A stretch of 11,293 nucleotides of DNA from Lachnospiraceae bacterium (GCA_017958245.1 JAGDDC010000222.1:1-11293), one strand, 5' to 3'; positions 1-7,847 are shown, counted from the first letter of the stretch. The notes: generated from the sequence alone by a model not told the origin. A program made the numbers and translations.

Positions 1-716
1 GTGGTGTTCGAGTTCTCCGCACGGAAGGTCGGTCCGAACGTGTAAATGTTGCGAAAAGCCATCGCATAGGTCTCGCCGTTTAACTGTCCGCTCACGGTGA
101 GGCTTGTCTTCTTGCCGAAGAAATCCTGTGAATAGTCGATCGCTCCCTCTTTTGTCCTCGGGATCTCATCGAGATCGAGGGTCGTCACCTGGAACATCTC
201 TCCCGCGCCCTCGCAGTCGCTGCTCGTGATCAGCGGCGTGTGTACGTACACGAAGTCGCGCTCCTGGAAGAAGCAGTGTATGGCGTGCGCTATGAGCGAT
301 CTCACCCTGAAGACTGCCTGGAACGTGTTCGTCCTTGCCCGCAAATGAGTCATGGTCCTCAAGAACTCAAGCGAATGACGCTTCTTCTGCATCGGATAGT
401 CGGGAGTCGATGCACCCTCCACCTCTATGCTCTCAGCCTGTATCTCAAAGGGCTGCTTTGCCTCGGGTGTGGCGACGAGCTCGCCGCGGACGATGATCGC
501 TGCGCCGACGTTGAGCTTAGATATCTCCTCAAAGTTGGGCATCACATCATGAAACACCACCTGCAAAGTCTCGAAGAACGTGCCGTCGTGGAGCACGATG
601 AATCCAAATGTCTTGGAATCCCTGACGCTCCTGACCCAGCCGCCAACCGCGATCTTCTTCCCGATATAGCTGCCTCTGTCGCGAAACAGCTCTCTTACCG
701 TAACCAGCTTTTCCAT
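1..716 (-). CDS. asnS: Asparaginyl-tRNA synthetase, N-terminal half (3' end beyond window)
   Basis: Class II synthetase that attaches asparagine to tRNA-Asn in the cytoplasm. 238 codons are visible, about half of a typical AsnRS of roughly 460 residues; the gene continues past position 1. Residues about 15-105 form the OB-fold anticodon-binding domain ([20 protein letters not shown] is characteristic). The catalytic core follows, with the motif 1 region around [17 protein letters not shown] and motif 2 beginning at the edge ([12 protein letters not shown], residues 227-238). The loop AENSNT matches AsnRS rather than AspRS or LysRS. The start ATG at 716 is preceded by GAAAGGAAG at good spacing, and the frame begins cleanly as [11 protein letters not shown]. 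It is the last visible gene of the proS-pncB-leuS-asnS run, 71 bp after leuS, with no separate promoter evident. Identification is firm; only the missing C-terminal half cannot be checked. Confidence 0.95.
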   Translation of the reverse strand, partial: MEKLVTVRELFRDRGSYIGKKIAVGGWVRSVRDSKTFGFIVLHDGTFFETLQVVFHDVMPNFEEISKLNVGAAIIVRGELVATPEAKQPFEIQAESIEVEGASTPDYPMQKKRHSLEFLRTMTHLRARTNTFQAVFRVRSLIAHAIHCFFQERDFVYVHTPLITSSDCEGAGEMFQVTTLDLDEIPRTKEGAIDYSQDFFGKKTSLTVSGQLNGETYAMAFRNIYTFGPTFRAENSNT

Positions 717-745
717 AAAACCATCTTCCTTTCAAGTCCACGCCT

Positions 746-769
746 TCCCGGAGCCTTTAAGCCCCGGGA
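746..769 (-). other. Stem-loop in the leuS-asnS spacer
   Basis: On the minus strand TCCCGGGGC pairs with GCTCCGGGA (9 bp with one G-U pair) around a 6-nt loop. No U-tract follows, so this is not a standard intrinsic terminator for leuS. It may stabilise the 3' end of leuS RNA, act as a processing or attenuation element, or be neutral. It lies about 30 nt upstream of the asnS start. Confidence 0.5.
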
Positions 770-787
770 GACGTCTTCTTCATACTC

Positions 788-3226
788 TTATTTCACTACG
801 ATCGTGTAGATCCTTCCCTTTACGTAGATCTCCTTTACGACCGTCTTGCCCTCTGTGAGTCTCTTTATGTTGTCGTTCTCCCAGACCTTGGCCTTCACGG
901 AGTCCTCGCTCTCCTCGACACCGATCTCAACGGTTGCCTTCACCTTGCCGTTGATCTGAACAGCGATCTCTATCGTGTCTTCCTTTATGAACTCCTCGTT
1001 GTACTCGGGCCATTTCTCGTAGGCGATCGTGTCATTGTGACCGAAGATCTCCCAGATCTCCTCACCGATGTGAGGGCAAATGCACGAGAGCATCTTTATG
1101 AAGCCCTCAGCATACTCTTTCGGGCACTTTCCTGCCTTGTAAGCCGCATTTACAAAGATCATGAGCTGACTGATAGCGGTGTTGAAGCCGAGAGTCTCGA
1201 AGTCCCCCGTAACCTTCTTGACAGTCTGGTGGTAGACCTTCCTGAGCGTATCGTCGGAACCGTCCGTGATGTTCTCCTCATTTGTAAAGAAGGTCCACAC
1301 ACGGTTTAAGAATCTCCTCGCACCCTCAACGCCCTGCTTGCTCCAGGGCTTTGAAACCTCGAGCGGGCCCATGAACATCTCATAGAGCCTCAAGGTGTCG
1401 GCGCCGAATTCTTTTACGATATCCGAGGGATTGACCACGAACTCGGGGAAGCGCTTGCCCATCTTGATGCCGTTCTCGCCGAGGATCATGCCTTGGTGAA
1501 CGAGCTTCTTGAAGGGCTCCTTGACAGGGGAGAGGCCCTTGTCGTAGAGATAGCGGTTCCAGATCCTCGAGTAAATAAGGTGTCCCACGGCATGCTCCGG
1601 ACCTCCGATGTAGAGATCGACGGGCATCCAGTGCTTCAAAAGCTCGTAATCCGCGAATTTCTCGTCGTTGTGAGGATCGATATATCTGAGGAAGTACCAG
1701 CTCGAACCTGCGGAACCGGGCATGGTCGAGGTCTCCCTCGTGCCCTTTATGCCGTTTCTGTCGTATCGCTTCCACTCTGTCGCGTTCTCAAGAGGAGCCT
1801 TGCCGTTCCTGCCCTTGTAGTCCTCGAGCTCGGGGAGAACGAGCGGAAGCTCGTCGTCGTCGAGCACGTGGATCTGTCCGTCCTCCGTGTGAACGATCGG
1901 CACGGGCTCGCCCCAGTAGCGCTGTCTCGCAAAGATCCACTCACGAAAATGATAATTGACCGTCCTCTTTGCGACGCCCATCTTCTCGAGCTTCACCGTG
2001 ATGGCCTCCTTGGCCTCCTCTACGGTCATGCCCGTGAACTCCTCGGAGTTGACGAGCTTGTAGCCCTTTCCGAGATAGTCGCCCTTCTCGAGAGCCTGCC
2101 CGGATACATCGATGTGTCCGACCTTGTCGTTTCCGTCGATGACCTGGAGCATCTCGATATTGTGAGCCACGGCGTATTCAAAGTCACGCTGATCGTGCGA
2201 AGGAACTGCCATGACAGCACCGGTTCCGTAGTTTGCGAGAACGAAGTCACCGATGAAGAGCTCTGCCTCTTTCCCGTTGACGGGGTTGATGCATTTGACT
2301 CCCTCGAGACGGCAGCCGGTCTTGCCCTTGTTGAGCTCGGTGCGGTCCATGTCGTTCTTCTTCTTGGTCTCCTCGATATAAGCTTTGACCTCATCCTGGT
2401 TCTTGATCCTGGGCATGAGATCCTGTACGAGCTGTCCGTCGGGAGCGAGTACCATGAAGGTGATGCCGTAGATGGTCTCGATACAGGTCGTGAAGATCGA
2501 GAACTCGCCTCCGCCCACGATCTGAAACTTCACCTCGACACCTTCCGATCTGCCGATCCAGTGTCTCTGCATGTCCTTGGTCGACTCGGGCCAGTCTATC
2601 TCGTCAAGTCCCTCAAGCAGCTTTTCCGCAAATGCGGGCTGGTTGATGACCCACTGCTTCATGTTCTTTCTTACAACGGGATAACCGCCTCGCTCCGACT
2701 TGCCGTCGATGACCTCGTCGTTTGAGAGAACGGTACCGAGCTCCTCGCACCAGTTGACGGGCATGTCGATGTACTGTGCATATCCGTCCTTGTAGAGCTG
2801 CTTGAAGATCCACTGTGTCCAGTGATAATACTCGGGATCCGAGGTCGCGATGCATCTCGACCAGTCGTAGTCAAACCCGAGCTCTTTGAGCTGTGCGGAG
2901 AAAGATTTGATGTTCTCCTGCGTGAACTTGTTCGGGTGGTTTCCCGTGGTGACCGCGTACTGCTCCGCGGGAAGTCCGAAGGAATCGTATCCCATGGGAT
3001 GAAGAACGTTGTATCCCTGCATCCTCTTCATTCTGGAACTGATGTCCGTCGCGGTGTATCCCTCGGGATGGCCCGCGTGGATCCCGACTCCCGAGGGGTA
3101 GGGGAACATATCGAGCGCGTAGAACTTGGGCTTGGAAAAATCCCATATGTCAGTCTTGAAGGTCTCGTGCTCCTCCCAGTATTTTTGCCATTTCTTTTCG
3201 ATAGTTTCAGGTGTATATTCTCTCAT
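788..3226 (-). CDS. leuS: Leucyl-tRNA synthetase with a variant KMSKS loop
   Basis: Class I synthetase charging tRNA-Leu, 812 aa, close to the Firmicute LeuRS length (E. coli about 860). The HIGH motif appears as HAGH (residues 50-53), followed by the LeuRS-typical block HPMGYDSFGLPAEQYAV. The CP1 editing domain is present, with GAVMAVPSHDQRDFEYA containing the conserved aspartates. FREWIFARQRYWGEP is the standard LeuRS catalytic-core block, and the C-terminal anticodon-binding domain is intact. Two signature motifs diverge: the KMSKS loop reads KMGKR (residues 588-592), and the threonine-rich editing motif usually written TTRPDT reads TTCIET (residues 246-251), keeping the final threonine. 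The frame is intact over its full length, so this looks like a divergent but functional clade rather than decay. Start ATG 3226 has AAGG 8 nt upstream, inside a hairpin. It lies 100 bp after pncB and 71 bp before asnS. Confidence 0.96.
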   Translation of the reverse strand: MREYTPETIEKKWQKYWEEHETFKTDIWDFSKPKFYALDMFPYPSGVGIHAGHPEGYTATDISSRMKRMQGYNVLHPMGYDSFGLPAEQYAVTTGNHPNKFTQENIKSFSAQLKELGFDYDWSRCIATSDPEYYHWTQWIFKQLYKDGYAQYIDMPVNWCEELGTVLSNDEVIDGKSERGGYPVVRKNMKQWVINQPAFAEKLLEGLDEIDWPESTKDMQRHWIGRSEGVEVKFQIVGGGEFSIFTTCIETIYGITFMVLAPDGQLVQDLMPRIKNQDEVKAYIEETKKKNDMDRTELNKGKTGCRLEGVKCINPVNGKEAELFIGDFVLANYGTGAVMAVPSHDQRDFEYAVAHNIEMLQVIDGNDKVGHIDVSGQALEKGDYLGKGYKLVNSEEFTGMTVEEAKEAITVKLEKMGVAKRTVNYHFREWIFARQRYWGEPVPIVHTEDGQIHVLDDDELPLVLPELEDYKGRNGKAPLENATEWKRYDRNGIKGTRETSTMPGSAGSSWYFLRYIDPHNDEKFADYELLKHWMPVDLYIGGPEHAVGHLIYSRIWNRYLYDKGLSPVKEPFKKLVHQGMILGENGIKMGKRFPEFVVNPSDIVKEFGADTLRLYEMFMGPLEVSKPWSKQGVEGARRFLNRVWTFFTNEENITDGSDDTLRKVYHQTVKKVTGDFETLGFNTAISQLMIFVNAAYKAGKCPKEYAEGFIKMLSCICPHIGEEIWEIFGHNDTIAYEKWPEYNEEFIKEDTIEIAVQINGKVKATVEIGVEESEDSVKAKVWENDNIKRLTEGKTVVKEIYVKGRIYTIVVK

Positions 3227-3326
3227 GATCCATACCTTGCCGCAAGGCAGTGCTTCTTATCGCGGCTTCTGCGCGATGGTCCGGTGACACGCCCTGCCTG
3301 TGGCACCGGCGAAGATTATCTGTATC
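3227..3326 (-). promoter_or_regulatory. Structured pncB-leuS intergenic leader (three consecutive stem-loops)
   Basis: Reading the minus strand from pncB to leuS there are three hairpins. First, positions 3309-3281: CCGGTG/CACCGG (6 bp), a one-base mismatch, then CAC/GTG. Second, 3277-3259: ATCGCG/CGCGAT, 6 bp perfect with a 7-nt loop. Third, 3247-3235: CCTTG/CAAGG around CGG, whose 3' arm contains the AAGG that is the only Shine-Dalgarno candidate for leuS. None is followed by a U-run, so these are not obvious terminators. No T-box consensus (TGGTACCGCG-like) is present. Sequestration of the leuS ribosome site is an inference from base pairing. Confidence 0.45.
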
Positions 3327-4790
3327 TCAATCCAGTTTGGTCTCTTCATGTATGCTGTTTAAGAGCTCCTGCTTGATATCATAGAGCTTCTGTGACAGGT
3401 CGACAAAGACCTCGTGAGGGTTCGCAAAACGTCTCGTCTCCTCCCATAGCGTGTCGAGCTCGTGCTTGCAATACTCTCTGATCTCCATGACAGTCGGTGA
3501 TGTGTATACGCATTTGCCCTCGACAAACACGGGCTTTAGCATCTCTCTCACGGTGAAGGTCCCGGGCTTTAGGTAGGTCTTCTTCCATGTCGAGACGGGG
3601 TTGAAGATCAACAAAGGCTTGTCCTCGTCGATCACCTCGTCCGCGACGCTGATCAGATCGGCCTTGATCTTGCCTGTGGCCTTCTCATATAGTCTGAACA
3701 CCGTCTTGTTGCCGGGGTTCGTGATCTTCACGGGGTTCTCCGACAGCTTGATCTTCGGAACGAACTCTCCGTTCTTCTCGATGGCAGCGAGCTTGTATAC
3801 TCCGCCAAATGCGGGACAGTCCTTCGAAGTTATGAGGCTCGTCCCGACTCCCCAGGAGCTGATCGCCGCTCCCTGCAGCTTCAGGGAGTTGATCAGGTAT
3901 TCGTCGAGATCGCTCGATGCGCAGATCCCGGCGTCATACAGCCCGGCATCATCAAGCTGCCTTCTTGCACGCTTTGACAGGTAAGCGAGGTCTCCGCTGT
4001 CCAGCCTTATACCGTAGCGCTTCGGCAGCTTCCCGTCCTTCTTAAGCTCTAAAAACACTGTTATGGCGTTTGGCACGCCGGACCTCAAAGTGTCATAGGT
4101 GTCGACAAGCAGCGTTATGTTGTCGGGATATAGCTTTGCATAAGTACGGAAAGCGGTCAGCTCGTCCTCGAAGCTCATGATCCAGCTGTGCGCGTGGGTA
4201 CCCAGCGCAGGCAGATCGAACGCCTTCGCGCATAGGACGTTGCTTGTGCCGGCACATCCGCCTATCACAGCTGCCCTTGCCCCGTAGATGCCGGCATCCG
4301 GCCCCTGGGCGCGCCTCAGTCCGAACTCCATGACAGCTTCTCCCCGCGCTGCATAGCACACGCGCGAAGCCTTCGTCGCTATAAGGCTTTGGTGGTTGAT
4401 GATCGTGAGAAGCGCAGTCTCAACGAGCTGGGCCTCTATGATGGGAGCCACCACCTTGACCAAAGGCTCCATGGGGAAGACAACGCTTCCCTCAGGGATG
4501 GCATATATGTCCCCGGTGAACGAGAATCCCGCAAGGTAACGCAGGAACTCTTCTCCGAAGACGTTCAGGCTCCTTAAGTATTCGATGTCGTCGTATGTAA
4601 AATGCAGGTTCTTGACATATTCTATAGCCTGCTCAAGGCCGCAGCATATCGCATAGCCGCCGCCCGAAGGGTTCTCCCTGTAAAAAACGTCGAAGACGAC
4701 CCTTCTGTTCTCACTACCGTTGTAGAAATACCCCTGCATCATGGTCAGTTCGTAAAAATCCGTCAACAGTGTAAGATTTCGTCCTTCCAT
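3327..4790 (-). CDS. pncB: Nicotinate phosphoribosyltransferase
   Basis: Makes nicotinate mononucleotide from nicotinate and PRPP with ATP use, the entry step of the Preiss-Handler NAD-salvage pathway; cytoplasmic. 487 aa, matching the longer NAPRTase subfamily found in Clostridia and many other bacteria. The N-terminus carries the family signature LLTDFYELTMMQGY. Other family blocks are EFGLRRAQGPDAG, GTHAHSWIMSF (THAHSW at 198-203, where the family's catalytic histidine is expected) and LLVDTYDTLRSGVPNA. The start ATG at 4790 is preceded by AAAGGAAGAG at short spacing. It lies 70 bp after proS and 100 bp before leuS on the same strand, so it is probably cotranscribed with the synthetase genes. 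Why a vitamin-salvage enzyme sits among synthetases is unclear; a shared need for ATP and PRPP economy is only a guess. No damage is seen. Confidence 0.94.
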   Translation of the reverse strand: MEGRNLTLLTDFYELTMMQGYFYNGSENRRVVFDVFYRENPSGGGYAICCGLEQAIEYVKNLHFTYDDIEYLRSLNVFGEEFLRYLAGFSFTGDIYAIPEGSVVFPMEPLVKVVAPIIEAQLVETALLTIINHQSLIATKASRVCYAARGEAVMEFGLRRAQGPDAGIYGARAAVIGGCAGTSNVLCAKAFDLPALGTHAHSWIMSFEDELTAFRTYAKLYPDNITLLVDTYDTLRSGVPNAITVFLELKKDGKLPKRYGIRLDSGDLAYLSKRARRQLDDAGLYDAGICASSDLDEYLINSLKLQGAAISSWGVGTSLITSKDCPAFGGVYKLAAIEKNGEFVPKIKLSENPVKITNPGNKTVFRLYEKATGKIKADLISVADEVIDEDKPLLIFNPVSTWKKTYLKPGTFTVREMLKPVFVEGKCVYTSPTVMEIREYCKHELDTLWEETRRFANPHEVFVDLSQKLYDIKQELLNSIHEETKLD

Positions 4791-4805
4791 CTCTCTTCCT
4801 TTCCC

Positions 4806-4831
4806 GAGAAGGCTTCTCTGTGCTCCTTCTC
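4806..4831 (-). other. Stem-loop in the proS-pncB spacer
   Basis: A perfect 7-bp inverted repeat, GAGAAGG/CCTTCTC, encloses a 12-nt loop in the 70-bp spacer and ends 15 nt upstream of the pncB start. No U-tract follows, so transcription probably reads through. It may mark an RNA-processing or attenuation site; function is unproven. Confidence 0.4.
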
Positions 4832-4860
4832 AAGCTGAGCGGTGTCCCGCCGATTCCCGA

Positions 4861-6300
4861 TCAGTATGCTCTGCCCCAGTATACGAGAGCCTTTGCGGGT
4901 TTTCCGCAGCATACGCAGGTGTCTGCGAGCTTCTCCTGCTTAAACGGCATACAGCGCGAGGTTGCGGCAAACTCTTCCTTGATCTTGTTCTCGCACTCCA
5001 CGTCGCCGCACCACATCGCCTTCACAAAGCCGCTGTTCTCGTTCATGAACTTCGCAAACTCATCCCAGTTCTTTGCGGAATATGTGTGGGCCTCAAGGTG
5101 TTTTCTCGCCCTCTCCAGCATATCCTTCTGGATGGTCTCAAGAAGGTCTGCGACCGTCTTCTCTATCCCGTCGAGTGATACGGTCATCTTCTCTCCCGTA
5201 TCTCTCCTTGCAAGGATTGCCTGACCTGCCTCTATATCCTTCGGTCCGAGTTCGATCCTCACGGGGATGCCTCTCATCTCCTGCTCTGCGAACTTGAATC
5301 CCGGTCTCTTCTCCGAATCATCGAGCTTGACCCTGATCCCTGCCGCAGCGATCCTGTCGTAGACTTCACGCGCCTTCTCGAGGACTCCCTCCTTGTTCTG
5401 AGCGATAGGAGTTATGCATGCCTGCACAGGCGCTACCCTGGGAGGAAGCTTGAGTCCCGAGTCATCGCCGTGGACCATGATGATCGCTCCAATGAGTCTG
5501 GTCGTCATGCCCCACGAGGTCTGGTGAACATACCTCAGGGTGTTGTCGCGGTCTGTATATTGTATGTCAAACGCTTTTGCAAATCCGTCGCCGAAATTGT
5601 GGCTCGTCCCCGACTGGAGGGCCTTGCCGTCATGCATCAGGGCTTCGATCGTATAAGTCGCCTCTGCTCCCGCAAACTTCTCTTTGTCGGTCTTGCGTCC
5701 TCTTATGACCGGCATCGCGAGCACTTCCTCGCAGAAGTCTCCGTACAGGTTGAGCATTTGAAGCGTGCGCTCCTCGGCCTCCTCTGCAGTGGCGTGAGCG
5801 GTGTGACCTTCCTGCCACAGAAACTCTCTCGAGCGCAGGAACGGTCTGGTGGTCTTCTCCCAGCGAACTACGCTGCACCACTGGTTGTATAGCTTGGGCA
5901 GATCTCTGTAGGACTGTATGAGATTTGCATAGAAATCGCAGAAGAGCGTCTCCGAAGTGGGGCGGACGCACAGTCTCTCCTGAAGCGGCTCAAGCCCTCC
6001 CTGCGTAACCCATGCAACCTCGGGTGCGAATCCCTCGACGTGATCCTTCTCCTTCTCGAGGAGACTCTCGGGGATGAACATGGGCATATATACGTTCTCA
6101 ACGCCCGTTTTCTTGAACCTCTCGTCAAGCTGCTTCTGGATGAGCTCCCCGATCGCGTAGCCCGCGGGCTTGATGATCATGCATCCCTTTACGCTCGAAT
6201 AGTCTATGAGCTCGGCCTTGATGACCGTGTCAGTATACCACTGGGCGAAATCTTCCTCCATTGAAGTGATCTGTTCAACTGCTTTTTTCTCTGTTGCCAT
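4861..6300 (-). CDS. proS: Prolyl-tRNA synthetase, short eukaryote/archaeal-type
   Basis: Class II synthetase charging tRNA-Pro, 479 aa from the chosen start. The layout is that of the eukaryote/archaeal-like ProRS found in many Clostridia: catalytic core, anticodon-binding domain, then a C-terminal zinc-binding domain. It lacks the inserted editing domain of the roughly 570-aa E. coli-type enzyme. Visible landmarks are motif 2 ([25 protein letters not shown]), RPTSET, the [14 protein letters not shown] block, and at the C-terminus WCGDVEC plus TCVCCGK, giving the four-cysteine zinc site. It ends in tyrosine (YWGRAY), as is usual for this type. The frame is open 19 codons further upstream (to 6357), but that start has no ribosome site and overlaps the promoter. 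ATG 6300 ([10 protein letters not shown]) has GAGG 8 nt upstream and is preferred. It is the first gene of the proS-pncB-leuS-asnS run and has a promoter of its own, with no room for a T-box leader. Confidence 0.95.
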   Translation of the reverse strand: MATEKKAVEQITSMEEDFAQWYTDTVIKAELIDYSSVKGCMIIKPAGYAIGELIQKQLDERFKKTGVENVYMPMFIPESLLEKEKDHVEGFAPEVAWVTQGGLEPLQERLCVRPTSETLFCDFYANLIQSYRDLPKLYNQWCSVVRWEKTTRPFLRSREFLWQEGHTAHATAEEAEERTLQMLNLYGDFCEEVLAMPVIRGRKTDKEKFAGAEATYTIEALMHDGKALQSGTSHNFGDGFAKAFDIQYTDRDNTLRYVHQTSWGMTTRLIGAIIMVHGDDSGLKLPPRVAPVQACITPIAQNKEGVLEKAREVYDRIAAAGIRVKLDDSEKRPGFKFAEQEMRGIPVRIELGPKDIEAGQAILARRDTGEKMTVSLDGIEKTVADLLETIQKDMLERARKHLEAHTYSAKNWDEFAKFMNENSGFVKAMWCGDVECENKIKEEFAATSRCMPFKQEKLADTCVCCGKPAKALVYWGRAY

Positions 6301-6347
6301 TTCCCGTACCTCTTTCCTGTGCCTCTTTCTTGTTCTACATGCGATAC

Positions 6348-6376
6348 ATGATACCAAATTTCTTCTGCGGTATCAA
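6348..6376 (-). promoter_or_regulatory. Sigma-A promoter of proS inside an inverted repeat
   Basis: On the minus strand, -35 TTGATA (6376-6371), a 17-bp spacer and -10 TATCAT (6353-6348). Transcription would begin near 6341, giving a leader of about 40 nt before the proS ATG at 6300. The two hexamers lie in the arms of a perfect 7-bp inverted repeat, TGATACC-N13-GGTATCA (6349-6375), a plausible operator. This is the only clear promoter seen for the four-gene run. Confidence 0.7.
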
Positions 6377-6452
6377 GCAGTATTTCCTATTAAATGGGAT
6401 ATGAACGATCTTCTTGCTCCGCCGGCACGAAAAATGTAAAAAACTGTTTTTC

Positions 6453-6917
6453 ATGTTCCCTTTTCTGTCTGTCGGGAGTTATAATGACAGAGGGATCAAA
6501 AACCAAGACGAGGAGGCGATCATTATCTCAAATACCGGTTCACGAAGAGCATTGCTTTTAAAGGCAGGGATAGGCGTTGTATTGCTCGTGCTCGCTGCTT
6601 TCCTGCTATTCTTCTTTCTTTCTGCAAAAGAAACCGACATACAGCTTGAGATACCTTGTGTCGAGGAAAATACGCAGGAACCCGTAGTTGTAAAGATTTC
6701 CGGCACATATTACAAATACATGCTGAGAGATGACCATTTTGTCGGAACCATTACGGTCCCCGGCTATAGGGAATGTACACGTGATTACACATTCAAAGAT
6801 GATATCGAATCCAATTTCACGGACGAGTATGGCCAGCCCATCGGTGTGATCAAACAGTACAATGTTTTTGAATCCCTTTATATAACCGAGAACTCATATT
6901 CCATCAGATCCAAATGA
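6453..6917 (+). CDS. Small single-pass membrane protein of unknown function
   Basis: Not recognised as a named family. From ATG 6453 it would be 154 aa: a short polar N-terminus, a basic stretch (SRRALLLK), one strongly hydrophobic segment (GIGVVLLVLAAFLLFFFL), then about 100 polar residues (ISGTYYKYMLRDDHFVGTI, VPGYRECTRDYTF). The positive charges before the membrane segment suggest N-inside, C-outside topology, so the soluble part is probably extracellular. The start is uncertain: the in-frame ATG 6453 and a TTG at 6414 have no Shine-Dalgarno, whereas a perfect AGGAGG at 6511-6516 is followed in frame only by ATC, ATT (6522) and ATC. A TTG at 6552 is a further option. A TATAAT at 6480-6485 also argues for a start downstream of 6490. 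It is more AT-rich than its neighbours. It is divergent from proS, and a terminator directly follows the stop. Confidence 0.6.
   Translation: MFPFLSVGSYNDRGIKNQDEEAIIISNTGSRRALLLKAGIGVVLLVLAAFLLFFFLSAKETDIQLEIPCVEENTQEPVVVKISGTYYKYMLRDDHFVGTITVPGYRECTRDYTFKDDIESNFTDEYGQPIGVIKQYNVFESLYITENSYSIRSK
6456..6485 (+). promoter_or_regulatory. Possible promoter of the small membrane-protein gene
   Basis: A perfect -10 TATAAT (6480-6485) has a poor -35 candidate TTCCCT (6456-6461) at 18-bp spacing. If real, the RNA starts near 6492, about 20 nt before the AGGAGG at 6511, which is a normal arrangement. It conflicts with using ATG 6453 as the start codon. Confidence 0.35.
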
Positions 6918-6948
6918 AAAGGGGGCTGCCTGCACGACAGCCCCTTTT
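6917..6948. terminator. Intrinsic terminator between convergent genes
   Basis: GGGGCTG/CAGCCCC (7 bp, loop of 9) is extended by AAAA/TTTT after a one-G bulge and starts at the stop codon of the plus-strand gene. A T-run follows on the plus strand, and TTTTC follows on the minus strand. It can therefore serve both the plus-strand gene ending at 6917 and the minus-strand phosphodiesterase gene ending at 7023. Confidence 0.85.
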
Positions 6949-7022
6949 CGGTTATCTCTTTTATAGAGTGTTGCAAAACAACTCATCCTGCATGAAGCTG
7001 TAACGCCCCGTATGTCACGTGC

Positions 7023-7847
7023 TCAGTAGCGCACAGATGGTCTGTACAGTTCAAATATCATCGCGTCGTTTCTCTTTTCCAGATCTTTGTGGTCGTCCTC
7101 ACCGCGAACGGTCCAGACAAAGCGCATGGCGCCAAGCTTGTCACAGAGCTTGGCAAGGATTGAGTGCTTCTCCTTGTTGTATGCCACAAAGTGCGGTCTC
7201 GCTATCACGTTTGTGAGGAGGTGCGAGAGCATAAAGCCCTGCCAGGCGGGAACGGTACCCACAAATTCCTTCTTCGGTGCAGAAAGCTGTCCTCTCAGGA
7301 TCCGGGGCTCATGCTTTTTGAACCACCCCACGATAAAAGGATTGAAGCTCTCTATGCAAAAATCTCCCTTGTAGTCCCTGAGGACCTCCATGGCCCTCTC
7401 GCAAAGAAGAGTGTTGTCCTTGCCGTGTTTGAGCTCGATGAGCAGCGGGACTCTCCCGTCCACAAGGCTCAAAAAGTCGGTGAACAGCGGGATCTTCTCC
7501 TGCGTCCCCTCAAGCCTGAATCCCTCAAGCTCCTCATAGGTGTAGTTGTCAACGCGCCCGGGAACGCCACAGACCCTGTCGAGCGTGTCGTCGTGAAAGA
7601 CGACTATCTGCTTGTCCTTCGTAAACTGGATGTCCATCTCGATCCCATAACCCGCCTCCGCTGCCGCAGAAAAAGCGGCCAGCGAGTTTTCCGGCGTCTT
7701 TTTGTCAGCTGTGTGAAGGCCGCGGTGTGCTATGTTCAAATGATCGAACACCTTTTTTTCTGCTTTGCACCCATGTCCCGGCATGATCATAAAAAGCACC
7801 ACTGCGCACAAAAAAACGATCACACTCCCGATAATGATAAATACCAT
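7023..7847 (-). CDS. Membrane-anchored glycerophosphodiester phosphodiesterase
   Basis: GDPD-family enzyme hydrolysing glycerophosphodiesters to glycerol-3-phosphate and an alcohol; also the fold of UgpQ. 274 aa: a membrane segment at residues 3-22, then a TIM-barrel GDPD domain. Catalytic and metal-site signatures are visible: AHRG (40-43), PEN (52-54), EMD (70-72), FHDDTLDR (84-91, His85) and LLIELKHG. The C-terminal part of the barrel (ESFNPFIV, WTVRGEDD) is also present. No charge precedes the membrane segment and several lysines follow it, so by the positive-inside rule the domain may face the cytoplasm; this is uncertain. ATG 7847 has GGGAGGAG 4 nt upstream. No convincing promoter lies next to it: TATCAT at 7898-7893 lacks a -35. 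It might be read from the minus-strand promoter at 8387-8415 through the terminator at 7970-7995. The actual substrate cannot be told from sequence. Confidence 0.9.
   Translation of the reverse strand: MVFIIIGSVIVFLCAVVLFMIMPGHGCKAEKKVFDHLNIAHRGLHTADKKTPENSLAAFSAAAEAGYGIEMDIQFTKDKQIVVFHDDTLDRVCGVPGRVDNYTYEELEGFRLEGTQEKIPLFTDFLSLVDGRVPLLIELKHGKDNTLLCERAMEVLRDYKGDFCIESFNPFIVGWFKKHEPRILRGQLSAPKKEFVGTVPAWQGFMLSHLLTNVIARPHFVAYNKEKHSILAKLCDKLGAMRFVWTVRGEDDHKDLEKRNDAMIFELYRPSVRY

Noticed and set aside
1493..2725. 410-codon plus-strand open frame opposite leuS
   Set aside because: It lies wholly antisense to an intact, clearly recognisable LeuRS. Its composition (repetitive V/L/D/E) is that of a shadow frame of a GC-biased gene.
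3227..3326. T-box leader upstream of leuS (also considered upstream of proS and asnS)
   Set aside because: The gaps are too short (70-100 bp, and about 40 nt of leader for proS). No TGGTACCGCG-like motif, specifier stem or terminator/antiterminator pair is seen.
6301..6357. Longer ProRS beginning at 6357 (19 extra residues)
   Set aside because: No ribosome site precedes it, and the extension overlaps the promoter's -10 region. ATG 6300 has GAGG at 8 nt and begins at the usual ProRS N-terminus.
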